A program made the position numbers and the translations under genes. The notes under the pieces were generated by a model that saw only the letters and a program-made list of their open reading frames with translations, had not been told where the DNA came from and did not search any database. A DNA stretch of 64,000 nt. It comes from Capnocytophaga haemolytica. GTDB taxonomy: Bacteria > Bacteroidota > Bacteroidia > Flavobacteriales > Flavobacteriaceae. This document shows positions 1 to 8,349 of this stretch, piece by piece (position 1 is the first letter of the stretch; each line of letters begins with the position of its first letter). The DNA lies in NCBI RefSeq assembly GCF_001553545.1, contig NZ_CP014227.1:62001-126000 (forward strand), read 5' to 3'.

Positions 1-53
1 TAGGCGCTGTTTGCGTTGTTTCTGACTGATAAGTTGCATAGCACAAAGAAATA

Positions 54-175
54 GTTGTGAATTGCTTTCAAATTTTGTAGTTTTGTGATTGATAACAACT
101 TTACTGATGTTAAGAGACAGTTGTAGTGTGTTGTGAATTGCCTTCAAATTTTGTAGTTTTGTGATTGATAACAAC
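54..175 (+). CRISPR. End of a type II-C-like CRISPR array (two repeats, one spacer)
   Basis: Two 46-bp repeats at 54-99 and 130-175 differ at one base (T to C at repeat position 12) and enclose a 30-bp spacer at 100-129. Repeats of about 46-47 bp with 30-bp spacers are typical of type II-C systems in Bacteroidetes. Both repeats begin GTTGTGAATTG and end GATAACAAC. No further repeat lies upstream within the window, so this is either a minimal array or its edge; the cas genes would lie to the left. No tracrRNA anti-repeat is visible nearby. Each repeat contains TTG-N20-TAGTTTTG, a full Bacteroidetes promoter (see findings). The type assignment is by repeat length and style only. Confidence 0.8.
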
Positions 176-242
176 AATTTGTTAAAAACAATACAAAGTC
201 TACAATTAAAAGTTAAAACAATCTTAACCTTTGTTAACTTAC

Positions 243-273
243 TTGACAGAGAAGAGAATATCTTATAACTTTG
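243..273 (+). promoter_or_regulatory. Promoter of the first twin membrane-protein gene
   Basis: TTG at 243-245, 20 bp, then TAACTTTG at 266-273: exact match to the Bacteroidetes -33/-7 consensus. Transcription would start near 280, giving a leader of about 65 nt. Confidence 0.75.
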
Positions 274-345
274 TCGCAAAATTCTAAAATATTTAATCCA
301 GAAGAAGGAGAAGAACTAATACTCCCATAATTAATCATTTTTATT

Positions 346-783
346 ATGAAAAAGTCAGTACAAATCTTTTTAGAACTTATCTCAGCTATTGCACTTTACT
401 TGTTTATAAATTCAATAGCCTATGGAGATCATTTGGTAACCCTACCCCTATACTTAACAGGGGTAGTGATTATGAGTTATCTCTTTGTAAGAGAGAGACC
501 CCAAGAATGCCTACAAAGTGCCTTACGCATTGTTCTTCCGTTTACGGGGTTAATGCTTATTGCAGGGAGTCTGCCTGATGCAAATTTCAGTTTAGCTCTG
601 ATTTATATTGTGAGCACAGGGGTAGCTTTTTTATTAGGAATGCTCATTGCCACCGTGAGCAAGACGTACCAGAAGATAGGCTTATCGGCATTGACTTTTC
701 TGCTGGTAGTTGCCGTACGGTTGTCGTTTTCAGCGGAGTTTCAATATTTGATAGGCGTACATTGGTATACCTTAGGAAGTTAA
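346..783 (+). CDS. Small integral membrane protein, twin copy 1
   Basis: The 145-residue product has four or five hydrophobic segments (about 7-25, 30-48, 60-76, 81-104, 109-127) and no signal-peptide cleavage site or catalytic motif I recognise, so it is an inner-membrane protein of unknown function. It is strongly similar over its whole length to the product of the gene at 2174-2593; both share LELISAIA near the start, AYGDHLVTLPLYLTGVV and the C-terminal FQYLIGVHW. The two copies flank a YD-repeat lipoprotein gene. It has its own promoter (243-273) and terminator (807-836), so it is monocistronic. Confidence 0.75.
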   Translation: MKKSVQIFLELISAIALYLFINSIAYGDHLVTLPLYLTGVVIMSYLFVRERPQECLQSALRIVLPFTGLMLIAGSLPDANFSLALIYIVSTGVAFLLGMLIATVSKTYQKIGLSALTFLLVVAVRLSFSAEFQYLIGVHWYTLGS

Positions 784-806
784 TCATCTAATAGAATATA
801 GAAAGA

Positions 807-836
807 GGTTGCTCAGAAGTCTGGGCAACCTTTTTT
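807..836 (+). terminator. Rho-independent terminator after twin copy 1
   Basis: GGTTGCTCAG (807-816) pairs with CTGGGCAACC (821-830) across a 4-nt loop, followed by T6. The terminator of the second twin gene (2621-2654) is a diverged copy of it. Confidence 0.85.
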
Positions 837-867
837 ATGCTTTGTTACTTATAAAATATTTTTTTTG

Positions 868-875
868 TATCTTTG
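868..875 (+). promoter_or_regulatory. -7 element (TATCTTTG) of the YD-repeat lipoprotein gene
   Basis: TATCTTTG at 868-875 matches TAnnTTTG. The best upstream TTG (842-844) is 23 bp away, longer than the ideal 19-21. Confidence 0.5.
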
Positions 876-912
876 CGCTTTATTGTTGAATTATTTGATA
901 AATTAAACGATT

Positions 913-1971
913 ATGAAACACTTATTCACCTCATTGATAACACTACTGTTATGTGCTTGCCATCAGGAGCGTGCCCATAAGCCTACGGACGCCGAGAAAT
1001 ACGAACTCAAAGGGGCTGTCAAGGAATTGGAGATCAGCTATTATGCTGAAAATGATGAGCTGGGTGAGGCGGTGAAAGACTTGCGCAACAAGCTCGCCAT
1101 CACCTTCGACAAGGAAGGGCGGCAGGTAAAAGAGACTTTCTACGAGATTACGGCTGACGCCCAAGGGAAGACCATCGCTGTGGTTGCCAGCATCGCTCGC
1201 ACTGCCTACGACGGGGATGTAAAGGAGGTAGTGGCCTATACACCCGACGGGGTGCAAACCGCTAAAAGGGTGTTCCTCAGTGATAAGAATGGCACTACGA
1301 TCTTCTTTGACGATGAAGAGGTGATCATCACTGGGACGGCGCACGTAAAGAAGGATACGCAAGGCAGGATTGCTGAGCGCTATTGGCAGAGTGAGCTCGG
1401 CAGCATTGAGGTTACATTCGCATACAAGTACGATGCGCAAGGCAATGTGAGTGAAATCACAGTGAGCGATAGTATGGGTCGCCATTACCGCACTTATCGC
1501 TTTGCCTACGACAGTAAAGGCAACGAGACGGAGGTGAAATCCTTTGACAGAAATAACAAACTGTGGGCTGAAAGTCTCTATGACAAGAAGGGTAACCTAC
1601 TGAAAACAAGTATTTATGACAAAGAGGGCAATCTCACCGCTACGGCTTATGAGTACGATCGCAAAGGCAATGTTACCGAAGAGCTATGGAACCTCCCTGC
1701 GGGCAAAGGGGAGCAACGCAATACTTATACTTACGACCGCAAAGGCAATTTAGTGAAGGCAAACATAGAGAGCGTAGGGGTCGTTTACACTTACGAGTAT
1801 GACGATAAGGACAACGTTTCGCAGATGGTCAGCACCGATAATGCTACCAAGAGCAGCGAGACCTATCGCTACACTTACACTTATGACGAGAAGGGTAACT
1901 ACACCCGCAAAACAGAGCGTAGCAGTAAGGACTTTAAAGCCACTGAGGAGCGGGTGATTAGGTATTATTAG
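913..1971 (+). CDS. YD/RHS-like repeat lipoprotein
   Basis: The 352-residue product starts with a short lipoprotein signal peptide ending LLLCAC, so Cys15 or Cys17 would be lipidated. Most of the rest is built of tyrosine-aspartate repeats of about 20 residues (YDSKGNETE, YDKKGNLLK, YDKEGNLTA, YDRKGNVTE, YDRKGNLVK, YDEKGNYTR), the pattern of RHS/YD beta-strand repeats. It lacks an RHS core cleavage domain and a toxin tip, so it is probably a stand-alone surface or periplasmic lipoprotein rather than a polymorphic toxin. It lies between the two twin membrane genes. Base composition is richer in GC than the twins' leaders. Function unknown. Confidence 0.8.
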   Translation: MKHLFTSLITLLLCACHQERAHKPTDAEKYELKGAVKELEISYYAENDELGEAVKDLRNKLAITFDKEGRQVKETFYEITADAQGKTIAVVASIARTAYDGDVKEVVAYTPDGVQTAKRVFLSDKNGTTIFFDDEEVIITGTAHVKKDTQGRIAERYWQSELGSIEVTFAYKYDAQGNVSEITVSDSMGRHYRTYRFAYDSKGNETEVKSFDRNNKLWAESLYDKKGNLLKTSIYDKEGNLTATAYEYDRKGNVTEELWNLPAGKGEQRNTYTYDRKGNLVKANIESVGVVYTYEYDDKDNVSQMVSTDNATKSSETYRYTYTYDEKGNYTRKTERSSKDFKATEERVIRYY

Positions 1972-1973
1972 AG

Positions 1974-2030
1974 AGTAGGGAGCAGAGAGCAGGGATGAGA
2001 GAGCAGGGATGAGAGAGCAGAGGACAGATA
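1974..2030. repeat. Degenerate 7-bp-period repeat (about 8 units)
   Basis: Units of 7 bp such as agcaggg, atgagag and agcagag run in phase directly after the stop codon of the lipoprotein gene. This is one member of the heptad family found throughout the window. Confidence 0.7.
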
Positions 2031-2118
2031 GTGTTAAGGTGTGTTGTTTAGAATTATTAAAAACTTTATAAACTCCTTGTCGGTTGTGTTAAATTAGTGA
2101 TAAGGTTTGTTAAAGTAC

Positions 2119-2149
2119 TTGACAATCAAGGTGCTATTGCTTATATTTG
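2119..2149 (+). promoter_or_regulatory. Promoter of the second twin membrane-protein gene
   Basis: TTG at 2119-2121, 20 bp, TATATTTG at 2142-2149. Same geometry as the promoter of the first twin. Confidence 0.75.
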
Positions 2150-2173
2150 CTGTGAATTTTTAAATACTTAGAT

Positions 2174-2593
2174 ATGAAGCATTTTTTAGAACTTATCTCG
2201 GCTATTGCGATTTACTTGTTTATCGGTGCGATAGCCTATGGAGATCACTTGGTAACACTGCCGCTGTACTTAACGGGGGTAGTAATCGTGAGTTACTTGT
2301 TTGTAAGGGATAGACCTCAACAGAAATGGGACAGTTTCTTGCGTGTGGTGAGTCCTTTTGCGGTACTAATGCTCATCGCTGGAAGTTTGCAAGATGCACA
2401 TACGAGTTTGGCACTCGGCTATATTGCTGGCACTGTGGTGGCTTATCTGCTGGGGATGTGCATTGCCACAGTGAGCAAAACCTACCAGAAGATAGGCTTA
2501 TCGGCATTGGCTTTTCTGCTGATAGTCGCCGTACGGCTATCGTTTTCAGCAGAGTTCCAATATTTGATAGGCGTACATTGGCACACTTTATAA
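2174..2593 (+). CDS. Small integral membrane protein, twin copy 2
   Basis: This 139-residue protein is a close paralogue of the product at 346-783. It lacks the N-terminal KKSVQI residues of copy 1 but keeps the same membrane segments and the C-terminal IGVHWHTL. Promoter and terminator are also related between the copies, which indicates duplication of the whole transcription unit. ATG2174 follows the -7 box by about 24 bp, giving a short leader. No enzymatic motif is visible; function unknown. Confidence 0.75.
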   Translation: MKHFLELISAIAIYLFIGAIAYGDHLVTLPLYLTGVVIVSYLFVRDRPQQKWDSFLRVVSPFAVLMLIAGSLQDAHTSLALGYIAGTVVAYLLGMCIATVSKTYQKIGLSALAFLLIVAVRLSFSAEFQYLIGVHWHTL

Positions 2594-2620
2594 GGTTTAT
2601 CACAAATAACGATAAAGGAG

Positions 2621-2654
2621 AGATTGTTCAGCAGTGTTTGGGCAATCTTTTTTT
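2621..2654 (+). terminator. Terminator after twin copy 2
   Basis: Stem of AGATTGTTCA (2621-2630) with the segment ending GGGCAATCT (to about 2648), with G-T pairs, followed by a T-run to 2654. Diverged copy of the terminator at 807-836. Confidence 0.75.
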
Positions 2655-2742
2655 ATGAGTTTTGAGGCATTAGCTCTAAAAGCTGCACTTATGATAATCA
2701 AATATTTACATATTTCACAAGTTAAAAAAGCACATAGTTTGC

Positions 2743-2772
2743 TTGTGGAACCATTTTTTTATTGTACTTTTG
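2743..2772 (+). promoter_or_regulatory. accD promoter
   Basis: TTG at 2743-2745, 19 bp, TACTTTTG at 2765-2772, 27 bp before the ATG. Confidence 0.7.
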
Positions 2773-2799
2773 TGCGTTAAAAGTAAAACATAGGAATTT

Positions 2800-3657
2800 A
2801 TGTCGTGGTTTAAAAGAACAGCAAAGGGGATACAGACCTCAACGGAGGAGAAGAAGGACGTCCCCAAAGGATTATGGTATAAGTCGCCCAGTGGTAATAT
2901 CGTAGAGACGGATGAGTTGGCGGCAAACGCGTATGTGAGCCCTGAAGATGGCTACCACGTGCGTATCGGCAGTAAGGAATACTTTCAGATATTGTTTGAT
3001 AACAATGAGTTTAAGGAGCTTGACGAGAACCTGACTTCTAAAGACCCGCTGGGGTTTGTGGACACAAAGTCGTACGAGCAACGCCTCAAGGAAGCCGAAC
3101 AGAAGACAGGCTTAAAGGACGCAGTACGCACTGCTGTGGGCAAATCCAAAGGGGAAGACCTCGTGATTGCCTGTATGGACTTTGCCTTTATCGGCGGCTC
3201 GATGGGTAGTGTGGTAGGAGAGAAAATTTCAAGGGCAATAGGCTACGCTATCAAGCACAAGTTGCCTTTCTTGATGATCTCAAAGTCGGGAGGTGCGCGT
3301 ATGATGGAGGCGGCACTCTCGCTAATGCAGATGGCTAAGACCTCAGTAAAGTTGGCACAGCTGGACGAGGCAAAGTTGCCTTATATTTCGCTCTGTACCG
3401 ACCCCACCACAGGGGGTATTTCGGCATCGTTTGCGATGCTGGGCGACATCAACATCGCCGAGCCAGGGGCACTGATAGGCTTTGCGGGTCCGCGTGTGGT
3501 AAAGGACACCACAGGTCAGGACTTGCCAGAGGGCTTTCAGACGGCTGAGTTCGTCTTAGAACACGGCTTTTTGGACTTTATCGTAAACCGTAAGGAGCTT
3601 AAGGATAAGGTCAATTTGTATTTGGATTTGGTGCTCAATAGGGCGGTGAGGCAATAG
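2800..3657 (+). CDS. accD: Acetyl-CoA carboxylase carboxyltransferase subunit beta
   Basis: AccD (285 residues) with AccA forms the carboxyltransferase that moves CO2 from biotinyl-AccB to acetyl-CoA, making malonyl-CoA for fatty-acid synthesis. The crotonase-type core is clear: [14 protein letters not shown] (about residue 130), [16 protein letters not shown] (about 164), [17 protein letters not shown] (about 202) and GFAGPRVV (about 228). The four cysteines that normally form the N-terminal zinc ribbon are all missing: the two CPxCG knuckles read SPSGN and SPEDG. I recall the same loss in other Flavobacteriia. It has its own promoter and seems to be transcribed alone. Confidence 0.95.
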   Translation: MSWFKRTAKGIQTSTEEKKDVPKGLWYKSPSGNIVETDELAANAYVSPEDGYHVRIGSKEYFQILFDNNEFKELDENLTSKDPLGFVDTKSYEQRLKEAEQKTGLKDAVRTAVGKSKGEDLVIACMDFAFIGGSMGSVVGEKISRAIGYAIKHKLPFLMISKSGGARMMEAALSLMQMAKTSVKLAQLDEAKLPYISLCTDPTTGGISASFAMLGDINIAEPGALIGFAGPRVVKDTTGQDLPEGFQTAEFVLEHGFLDFIVNRKELKDKVNLYLDLVLNRAVRQ

Positions 3658-3659
3658 AG

Positions 3660-3687
3660 GGGTCAGGTCTCAGCTGTCAGCTTTCAG
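3660..3687. repeat. 7-bp-period repeat (4 units) after accD
   Basis: gggtcag, gtctcag, ctgtcag, ctttcag in phase, starting 3 bp after the accD stop codon; heptad family member ending in CAG. Confidence 0.6.
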
Positions 3688-3738
3688 AAAGCGACTTATT
3701 ATAGAGGATAGTACAGTACATTTTAAAATAATTAACTT

Positions 3739-4350
3739 ATGAAAAAGGAAGTTGTATTTATCATTTTAGATCAATTTGCTAATTGGGAATCTGCTTATTT
3801 AGCGGCTGCCTTAGAGACTGACTTTGTTACAAATAACTACACAATCAGTTATGCTTCAACAGATAAAAATGTGAAGACATCTATTGGGAATATGAAAGTG
3901 TTGCCAGATCTTACCATTGATGCTATTCCCTCATCAGCTGAAGCATTAGTACTTATAGGCGCAAATGAGTCTTGGAGAACCTTAGGGGAAGAAGCACAAA
4001 GTAAGATTATTACCACTGTACAGCAATTCAAAAAGGCTAACAAAGTAGTAGCTGCTATCTGTGACGGGGCTTATTTTTTGGCTGTCAATGGGTTGTTAAA
4101 TGACTGCAAGCACACTACAAACAGATTGGAAGAAATTAAGGGAGTTGGAGCATACACTAATGAAGACAATTACGTTCATACGGCTCTCGAAGCAGTTAGC
4201 GATAAGAAAATAGTTACAGCTAAAGGAGATAGTGCATTACATTTTGCTGCAAGTGTATTAAGAGCTTTAGGAGATATACCTGAGCAAGGTATTCGTATAT
4301 TTTATACTGCTCACTCTCTTGGTTTTGAAAAAGCAATGGAGTTAATGTAG
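3739..4350 (+). CDS. DJ-1/PfpI family protein
   Basis: The 203-residue product has the DJ-1/PfpI (class I glutamine amidotransferase-like) fold: N-terminal strand VVFIILDQFANWE with the conserved acidic residue after it, the strand ALVLIGA, and the nucleophile elbow AAICDGAYFLA with Cys108. Members include putative proteases, chaperones and deglycases; which activity applies here cannot be told from sequence. No signal peptide, so cytoplasmic. A small antitoxin-like ORF begins 4 bp downstream. Confidence 0.85.
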   Translation: MKKEVVFIILDQFANWESAYLAAALETDFVTNNYTISYASTDKNVKTSIGNMKVLPDLTIDAIPSSAEALVLIGANESWRTLGEEAQSKIITTVQQFKKANKVVAAICDGAYFLAVNGLLNDCKHTTNRLEEIKGVGAYTNEDNYVHTALEAVSDKKIVTAKGDSALHFAASVLRALGDIPEQGIRIFYTAHSLGFEKAMELM

Positions 4351-4354
4351 TTTT

Positions 4355-4525
4355 ATGGACAGGATCTACACAATAACCGATAGAGAAGAAGAGGAAAGGG
4401 ACGATACTCTGATGACCAAAGAAGCATTTTTTACGATAATTGATAGGGCAAGAGCTGGCAAGAAGACAGAAATGACCATTGAAGAAATGGAAGCTTATTT
4501 AGAGGATAAAGTAGCACGGATGTAG
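4355..4525 (+). CDS. Small acidic protein, antitoxin-like (56 aa)
   Basis: An ATG 4 bp after the DJ-1 gene opens a 56-codon frame (MDRIYTITDREEEERDD..., ending YLEDKVARM). It is highly charged, with a TKEAFFxxIDRA segment and a C-terminal MTIEEMEAYL segment that resemble small Bacteroidetes antitoxins or their remnants. No toxin gene follows: mvaD starts 17 bp after its stop. Tight spacing on both sides supports translation within one transcript. The antitoxin call is a guess from style. Confidence 0.5.
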   Translation: MDRIYTITDREEEERDDTLMTKEAFFTIIDRARAGKKTEMTIEEMEAYLEDKVARM

Positions 4526-4542
4526 TGCTACAAACAACTATA

Positions 4543-5544
4543 ATGATAACTCAGAAAGCACCGAGTAATATAGCCTTAGTAAAGTACTGGGGGAAGCGTG
4601 AGGGGCAGTTACCTGCAAACCCTTCGGTGAGTTTTACCCTTACGAATTGTTATACAGAGACGAGTGTAACCTATAACCCCGAACATACTGCAAGTTTTGA
4701 GTTCTTTTTTGAGGGGGAGGCAAAGCCTTCGTTTCACCCAAAGCTAACGACTTTCTTTGAGCGTATCGCTGATTTAGTGCCTTTTATAAAGGAGTATCAC
4801 CTACGGATTGACTCGCACAATTCGTTTCCTCACAGCAGTGGCATTGCCTCATCGGCGAGCGCAATGGCGGCGTTGGCATTGTGTTTGGTGCGTATGGAGC
4901 AGCAGTTGGGCACACCAATGACTGAAGAGGAGGCATTGCAGAAAGCATCGGTATTGGCACGGTTGGGCTCAGGGAGTGCTTGCCGCAGTGTATACAGCGG
5001 TTTGGTGGTATGGGGCGCACACAAGTCGATTGCAGGGAGTTCTGACGACTATGGGATTCCCTATCCGCTCACGGTGAATGAGGTCTTTAAGAACTATCAA
5101 GACTCCATACTGCTCATTGACAAAGGGCGGAAGCAGGTCAGCAGCTCTGTAGGGCACAACCTGATGCACGGGCATCCTTTTGCACAGGCGCGCTTTGCAC
5201 AAGCGCATCAGCATATAGAGGAATTGATACCCGTGTTTGCTGCGGGTGATTTGGAGCGGTTTATCGCTATTATTGAGAGTGAGGCCTTAACGCTCCACGC
5301 GATGATGCAGACTTCACAACCTTACTTTATCTTGATGAGGCCCAACACTTTGGAGGCTATCAATCGGATATGGGCGTTCCGCCAAGAGACAAAAACTCCC
5401 GTGGGCTTTACCCTTGATGCAGGGGCGAATGTACATCTGCTTTATCCCGCCTTTTGCAAGGAAGCAGTGCAGGCGTTTATCACTGCGGAACTGAAGGAAC
5501 TATGTGAAGGTGGACAGGTGATTGCGGATGCGGTAAAGGGGTAA
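4543..5544 (+). CDS. mvaD: Diphosphomevalonate decarboxylase
   Basis: This GHMP-family enzyme converts mevalonate diphosphate to isopentenyl diphosphate with ATP. The product of 333 residues starts MITQKAPSNIALVKYWGKR, the family's N-terminal signature; the ATP-binding loop SSGIASSASAMAALAL lies near residue 103, and the C-terminal LDAGANVHLL holds the acidic residue next to the substrate. A GTG at 4525 extends the frame by six codons, but the ATG at 4543 fits the family start and clears the upstream gene. A mevalonate kinase gene lies 3 kb downstream, so this genome uses the mevalonate pathway; the intervening genes look inserted. Confidence 0.93.
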   Translation: MITQKAPSNIALVKYWGKREGQLPANPSVSFTLTNCYTETSVTYNPEHTASFEFFFEGEAKPSFHPKLTTFFERIADLVPFIKEYHLRIDSHNSFPHSSGIASSASAMAALALCLVRMEQQLGTPMTEEEALQKASVLARLGSGSACRSVYSGLVVWGAHKSIAGSSDDYGIPYPLTVNEVFKNYQDSILLIDKGRKQVSSSVGHNLMHGHPFAQARFAQAHQHIEELIPVFAAGDLERFIAIIESEALTLHAMMQTSQPYFILMRPNTLEAINRIWAFRQETKTPVGFTLDAGANVHLLYPAFCKEAVQAFITAELKELCEGGQVIADAVKG

Positions 5545-5633
5545 AATATTCTTTTAAAAATCCTTGCTTGCATTGGTATAAAAGTTGTATCTCTTCCCCC
5601 AATTTTACTCTAAACAATTAAACCATAAACACT

Positions 5634-6412
5634 ATGTTAAGAACAGCAACCGAGTACGATGAACGTTATAGCCAGCATCCTTTTTGGACAGATGGCAAGA
5701 AAGTTTATTACCGCCATTATGAGATTAAAGGCGTGGATAAGGACTCTTTTGAAGTCCTTGGGGATTGTATGCCCGTGATAAGAAACATTGTTATTTTCAG
5801 AGCAATCGCCTTGCTGGGGCAGACCGTGAGAGCTTTGTAGTGCTTAACCCTACTTATGCCAAGGATAAGGCAATGGTGTGGGCTTTTGGCTCACGCATTA
5901 AAGAGGCCGATGCAGCGAGCTTTGAGGCGTGCGATGCAGGGGCGCAACCGCTTTCTATTAGGAAAGATGCCATCGAGCCGTATATGGAAATCACGGAAAA
6001 AGGCTACGGCAAAGATGCTAACAACGTGTATTATATGGGCTTCTGAGGCAAACCTACCATAGTAAAGAACGCCGACCCTGCCACCTTTGTGTCCTTTGGT
6101 GATAACTATGCCAAAGATGCGCAGCGTGTGTTTTACGAAAAATATTCCTTACCAAAAGCCTCACCCGCTACCTGGGACTATATCCACGAAGGTTTTTACT
6201 ATACCCGCGATGGCAACCGTATTTACTATATGAACCGCTTGATGAAGGGGGTAGATGTAGAGACTTTTGAGTTGCTTTTTGACGCTGAGGAAGAAGAAAG
6301 TGGAAATTACTATCAATACGCCCGCGATAAGAATACCTACTACGATAGGGGTAATCCCATCACAAAAGAGGCTTATGAGAAAAGAGGAGAACTCCCTGAA
6401 GGCTATGAATAA
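5634..6412 (+). pseudogene. DKNYY-family repeat protein, broken by a frameshift and a stop
   Basis: Three open segments encode one repeat protein. DKNYY-type units are visible in order: FWTDGKKVYYRHYEIKGVD, YARDKKHCYFQSNRLAGAD, YGKDANNVYYMG, YAKDAQRVFYEK, YTRDGNRIYYMNRLMKGVD, YARDKNTYYDRG. The frame shifts near 5760-5766, between the first and second units, and an in-frame TGA at 6044-6046 interrupts the rest; continuing past it gives KPTIVKNADPATF as expected. DKNYY proteins have no established activity and are often found in accessory or immunity-like loci. Two independent lesions indicate a pseudogene rather than a sequencing error. Confidence 0.8.
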
Positions 6413-6427
6413 TCTTAAACAAGCACT

Positions 6428-7324
6428 ATGATGTTAGAGACTAAACTGATAAAAGTACTCAGCAAAGTATACCGCTGGCAGTGTTGTACTTACAACAAGA
6501 ATCATATCGATTGGTACGATGTGGATAAAGCTAAGCTCAGCGAGAAAGAGAGCGCGCTGCTCAGCGCATCGGACTATGTGATTAACGCGCCGCATAAATA
6601 CACCCACGATGAAGTGGTAAGTCGCCTGCGAGAGCTTGCCTCCGCTGAGGGCTTGGAGCAAAAAGTGCGAGCACTCTTCTTGAAGGCTATTGCTGAGGGT
6701 TGGGCGCGAGGTTTGCAACCGATAGTGAGTTTTTACACGGCAAAACACCTCCCTGAGCACGCTTTTAGTGCGTCCAAAAAAGAGAATGATTACAGCCTGA
6801 GTGGTCGCTCTTGTCGCGTTTCGGGTATCCCCAAACAGACGTGGGAGAACGATGGTGTGAACCTGTATCACCTCTATATTGGCTATTGTAGGTTAGAACC
6901 TTGTGCTGAAATGGTGTTGGATTTAGAAGAGGTGCTAACCTTTGATGAGGTAGCTGTAACACCTGAGTATCTAGCTGCTTACGATGCGCTTCTTGAGAGT
7001 CTTCGCAGGGCTGAGGACAATGAAACGCCTTCGGCACTCGTAAAGCGACTCGCTACAGAGAAAGTACTCAAAGGTAGCACGAGCACCAGCAGGGTTTGGC
7101 TGGTACGCATCTTGGCAGAGCTGGGCGTGTTGCCCAATCTCTTTGTGGAGCATTACAGCATCATCAAGGCGTTTTACCCCTACGATTTGCGCAAGGAATA
7201 CGAGAACATCCTCCACGACAACGCCCCCGCAAGAGCAGAACCCGTATTCCCTGCATCAGGTTGGCGTGGTGCAATGGGCATAGATGAAGGGATTGCTAAG
7301 GAACTACGTTCACAAAAATATTAA
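6428..7324 (+). CDS. Hypothetical protein (298 aa), accessory locus
   Basis: I do not recognise a family. The product is soluble, mixed alpha/beta by appearance, without signal peptide or membrane segments. A stretch around residues 128-160 is rich in aromatic residues and Cys (GRSCRVSG, LYIGYCRLEPCAEM). It starts 15 bp after the broken DKNYY gene and probably shared its transcript. Two ATGs (6428, 6431) are possible starts. DKNYY proteins and such neighbours occur in immunity-like clusters, but no toxin is present here. Confidence 0.65.
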   Translation: MMLETKLIKVLSKVYRWQCCTYNKNHIDWYDVDKAKLSEKESALLSASDYVINAPHKYTHDEVVSRLRELASAEGLEQKVRALFLKAIAEGWARGLQPIVSFYTAKHLPEHAFSASKKENDYSLSGRSCRVSGIPKQTWENDGVNLYHLYIGYCRLEPCAEMVLDLEEVLTFDEVAVTPEYLAAYDALLESLRRAEDNETPSALVKRLATEKVLKGSTSTSRVWLVRILAELGVLPNLFVEHYSIIKAFYPYDLRKEYENILHDNAPARAEPVFPASGWRGAMGIDEGIAKELRSQKY

Positions 7325-7351
7325 TCATTTATCATTTATAATTAAACATTA
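7324..7351. repeat. Short 7-bp-period repeat (4 units)
   Basis: atcattt, atcattt, ataatta, aacatta in phase after the stop codon at 7324; an AT-rich member of the heptad family. Confidence 0.45.
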
Positions 7352-7356
7352 TTTCG

Positions 7357-7472
7357 TACCTTTGCCCCCGATTTAATTATAATCCTATAAAAATAAATTT
7401 ATGCAAACTGCATCACAAAAACAAGCCGTTTCAACTGCCTTTAAGGTAGGCAATAAAGTGCTGATTTTTTAG
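7357..7472 (+). pseudogene. Possible truncated gene start with promoter element
   Basis: TACCTTTG (7357-7364) matches the -7 element. It is followed by ATG7401 and a 23-codon frame (MQTASQKQAVSTAFKVGNKV..., stop at 7470). It looks like the first codons of a gene whose body was replaced by the next open frame. It could also be a leader peptide or chance. Confidence 0.3.
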
Positions 7473-7498
7473 TTCCCAAAAACTAACCTTCAATTATT

Positions 7499-8348
7499 AT
7501 GAATGAAATTGCCAAAATAGAGTTAAATAACAGATTGATTGCCTTAGAAGAGTATCTCAATGGGGATGTACTTTCCTATACAGGAGGATTTTTTACTGAT
7601 ACAGAAACAGCATTTAGGTCTATCATAGAGGATTTAGTTGGTCAGAAAAAAAGTATCTATATTATCCTTACTTCTAATGGAGGATCTGCTGCTGTGGTTG
7701 AACGTTTTGTGAATATCAATTAGGCATCATTATGATGAAGTCCATTTTATTGTTCCTAATTATGCCTATAGTGCTGGTACTATATTTTGTATGAGTGGCG
7801 ATAGTATCTATATGGATTATTTCTCTGTTTTAGGACCTATTGACCCTCAAGTACCTAATAAAGATGGAAAATACGTTCCAGCATTAGGATACTTAGATAA
7901 GATTAATGAAATGCTCGAAAAAGCTAAGAGAAATGAACTTACACAAGCAGAATTCTTAATATTAAAAGATTTTGACCTTGCAGAACTTCGTTATTATGAG
8001 CAAGCACGAGAGTTATCTATAGATTTATTAGAAAAATGGTTAGTAAAATATAAATTTAAGAATTGGGAAGAACATAGAACAAAGAATAAGGGTAAAAAAG
8101 TTAAAGAAGAAGAAAAAAGAGAAAGAGCGAAAGATATTGCAAAAAAACTCAGTGATAATAATCTGTGGAAAACACATAACAGACCTATAAACATCAATCA
8201 TCTAAGAGATTTAAGACTTGAAATTATTGATTACTCAGAAAATGAATTACTTAGTAGGAAAATTAATGATTACTATCAATTATTAATGTCATACTTAAAA
8301 TTCATCAAGAACGAAGGAATTTTTATTCATACTAAAAAAATTTTTTAA
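7499..8348 (+). pseudogene. SDH-family ClpP/crotonase-fold serine protease, frameshifted
   Basis: The first frame (7499-7723) carries the N-terminal part with the strand SIYIILTSNGGSAAVVERF; the second frame carries on from RHHYDEVHFIVPNYAYSAGT, containing the nucleophile motif AYSAGT and the GPIDPQV motif typical of SDH-type serine proteinases. The frames join around 7716-7723, where one extra A in aatatcaattagg explains the shift. The C-terminal part is Lys/Glu-rich helices. With the lesion the Ser-containing half cannot be made in one piece unless frameshifting occurs. Base composition is much more AT-rich than mvaD or mvk, suggesting acquired DNA. Confidence 0.78.
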
Positions 8349-8349
8349 A

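Noticed and set aside
176..345. tracrRNA next to the CRISPR repeats
   Set aside because: I searched by eye for a segment complementary to the repeat and found only weak AT-rich similarity; the region is explained by the promoter and leader of the next gene.
949..1485. Long minus-strand frame opposite the YD-repeat lipoprotein
   Set aside because: It has no start signal or recognisable domain and lies fully inside a well-supported gene; it reflects codon bias on the other strand.
6044..6046. TGA recoded as an amino acid
   Set aside because: TGA also ends intact genes here (for example the SBF transporter), so the in-frame TGA codons in the DKNYY and IS genes are lesions.
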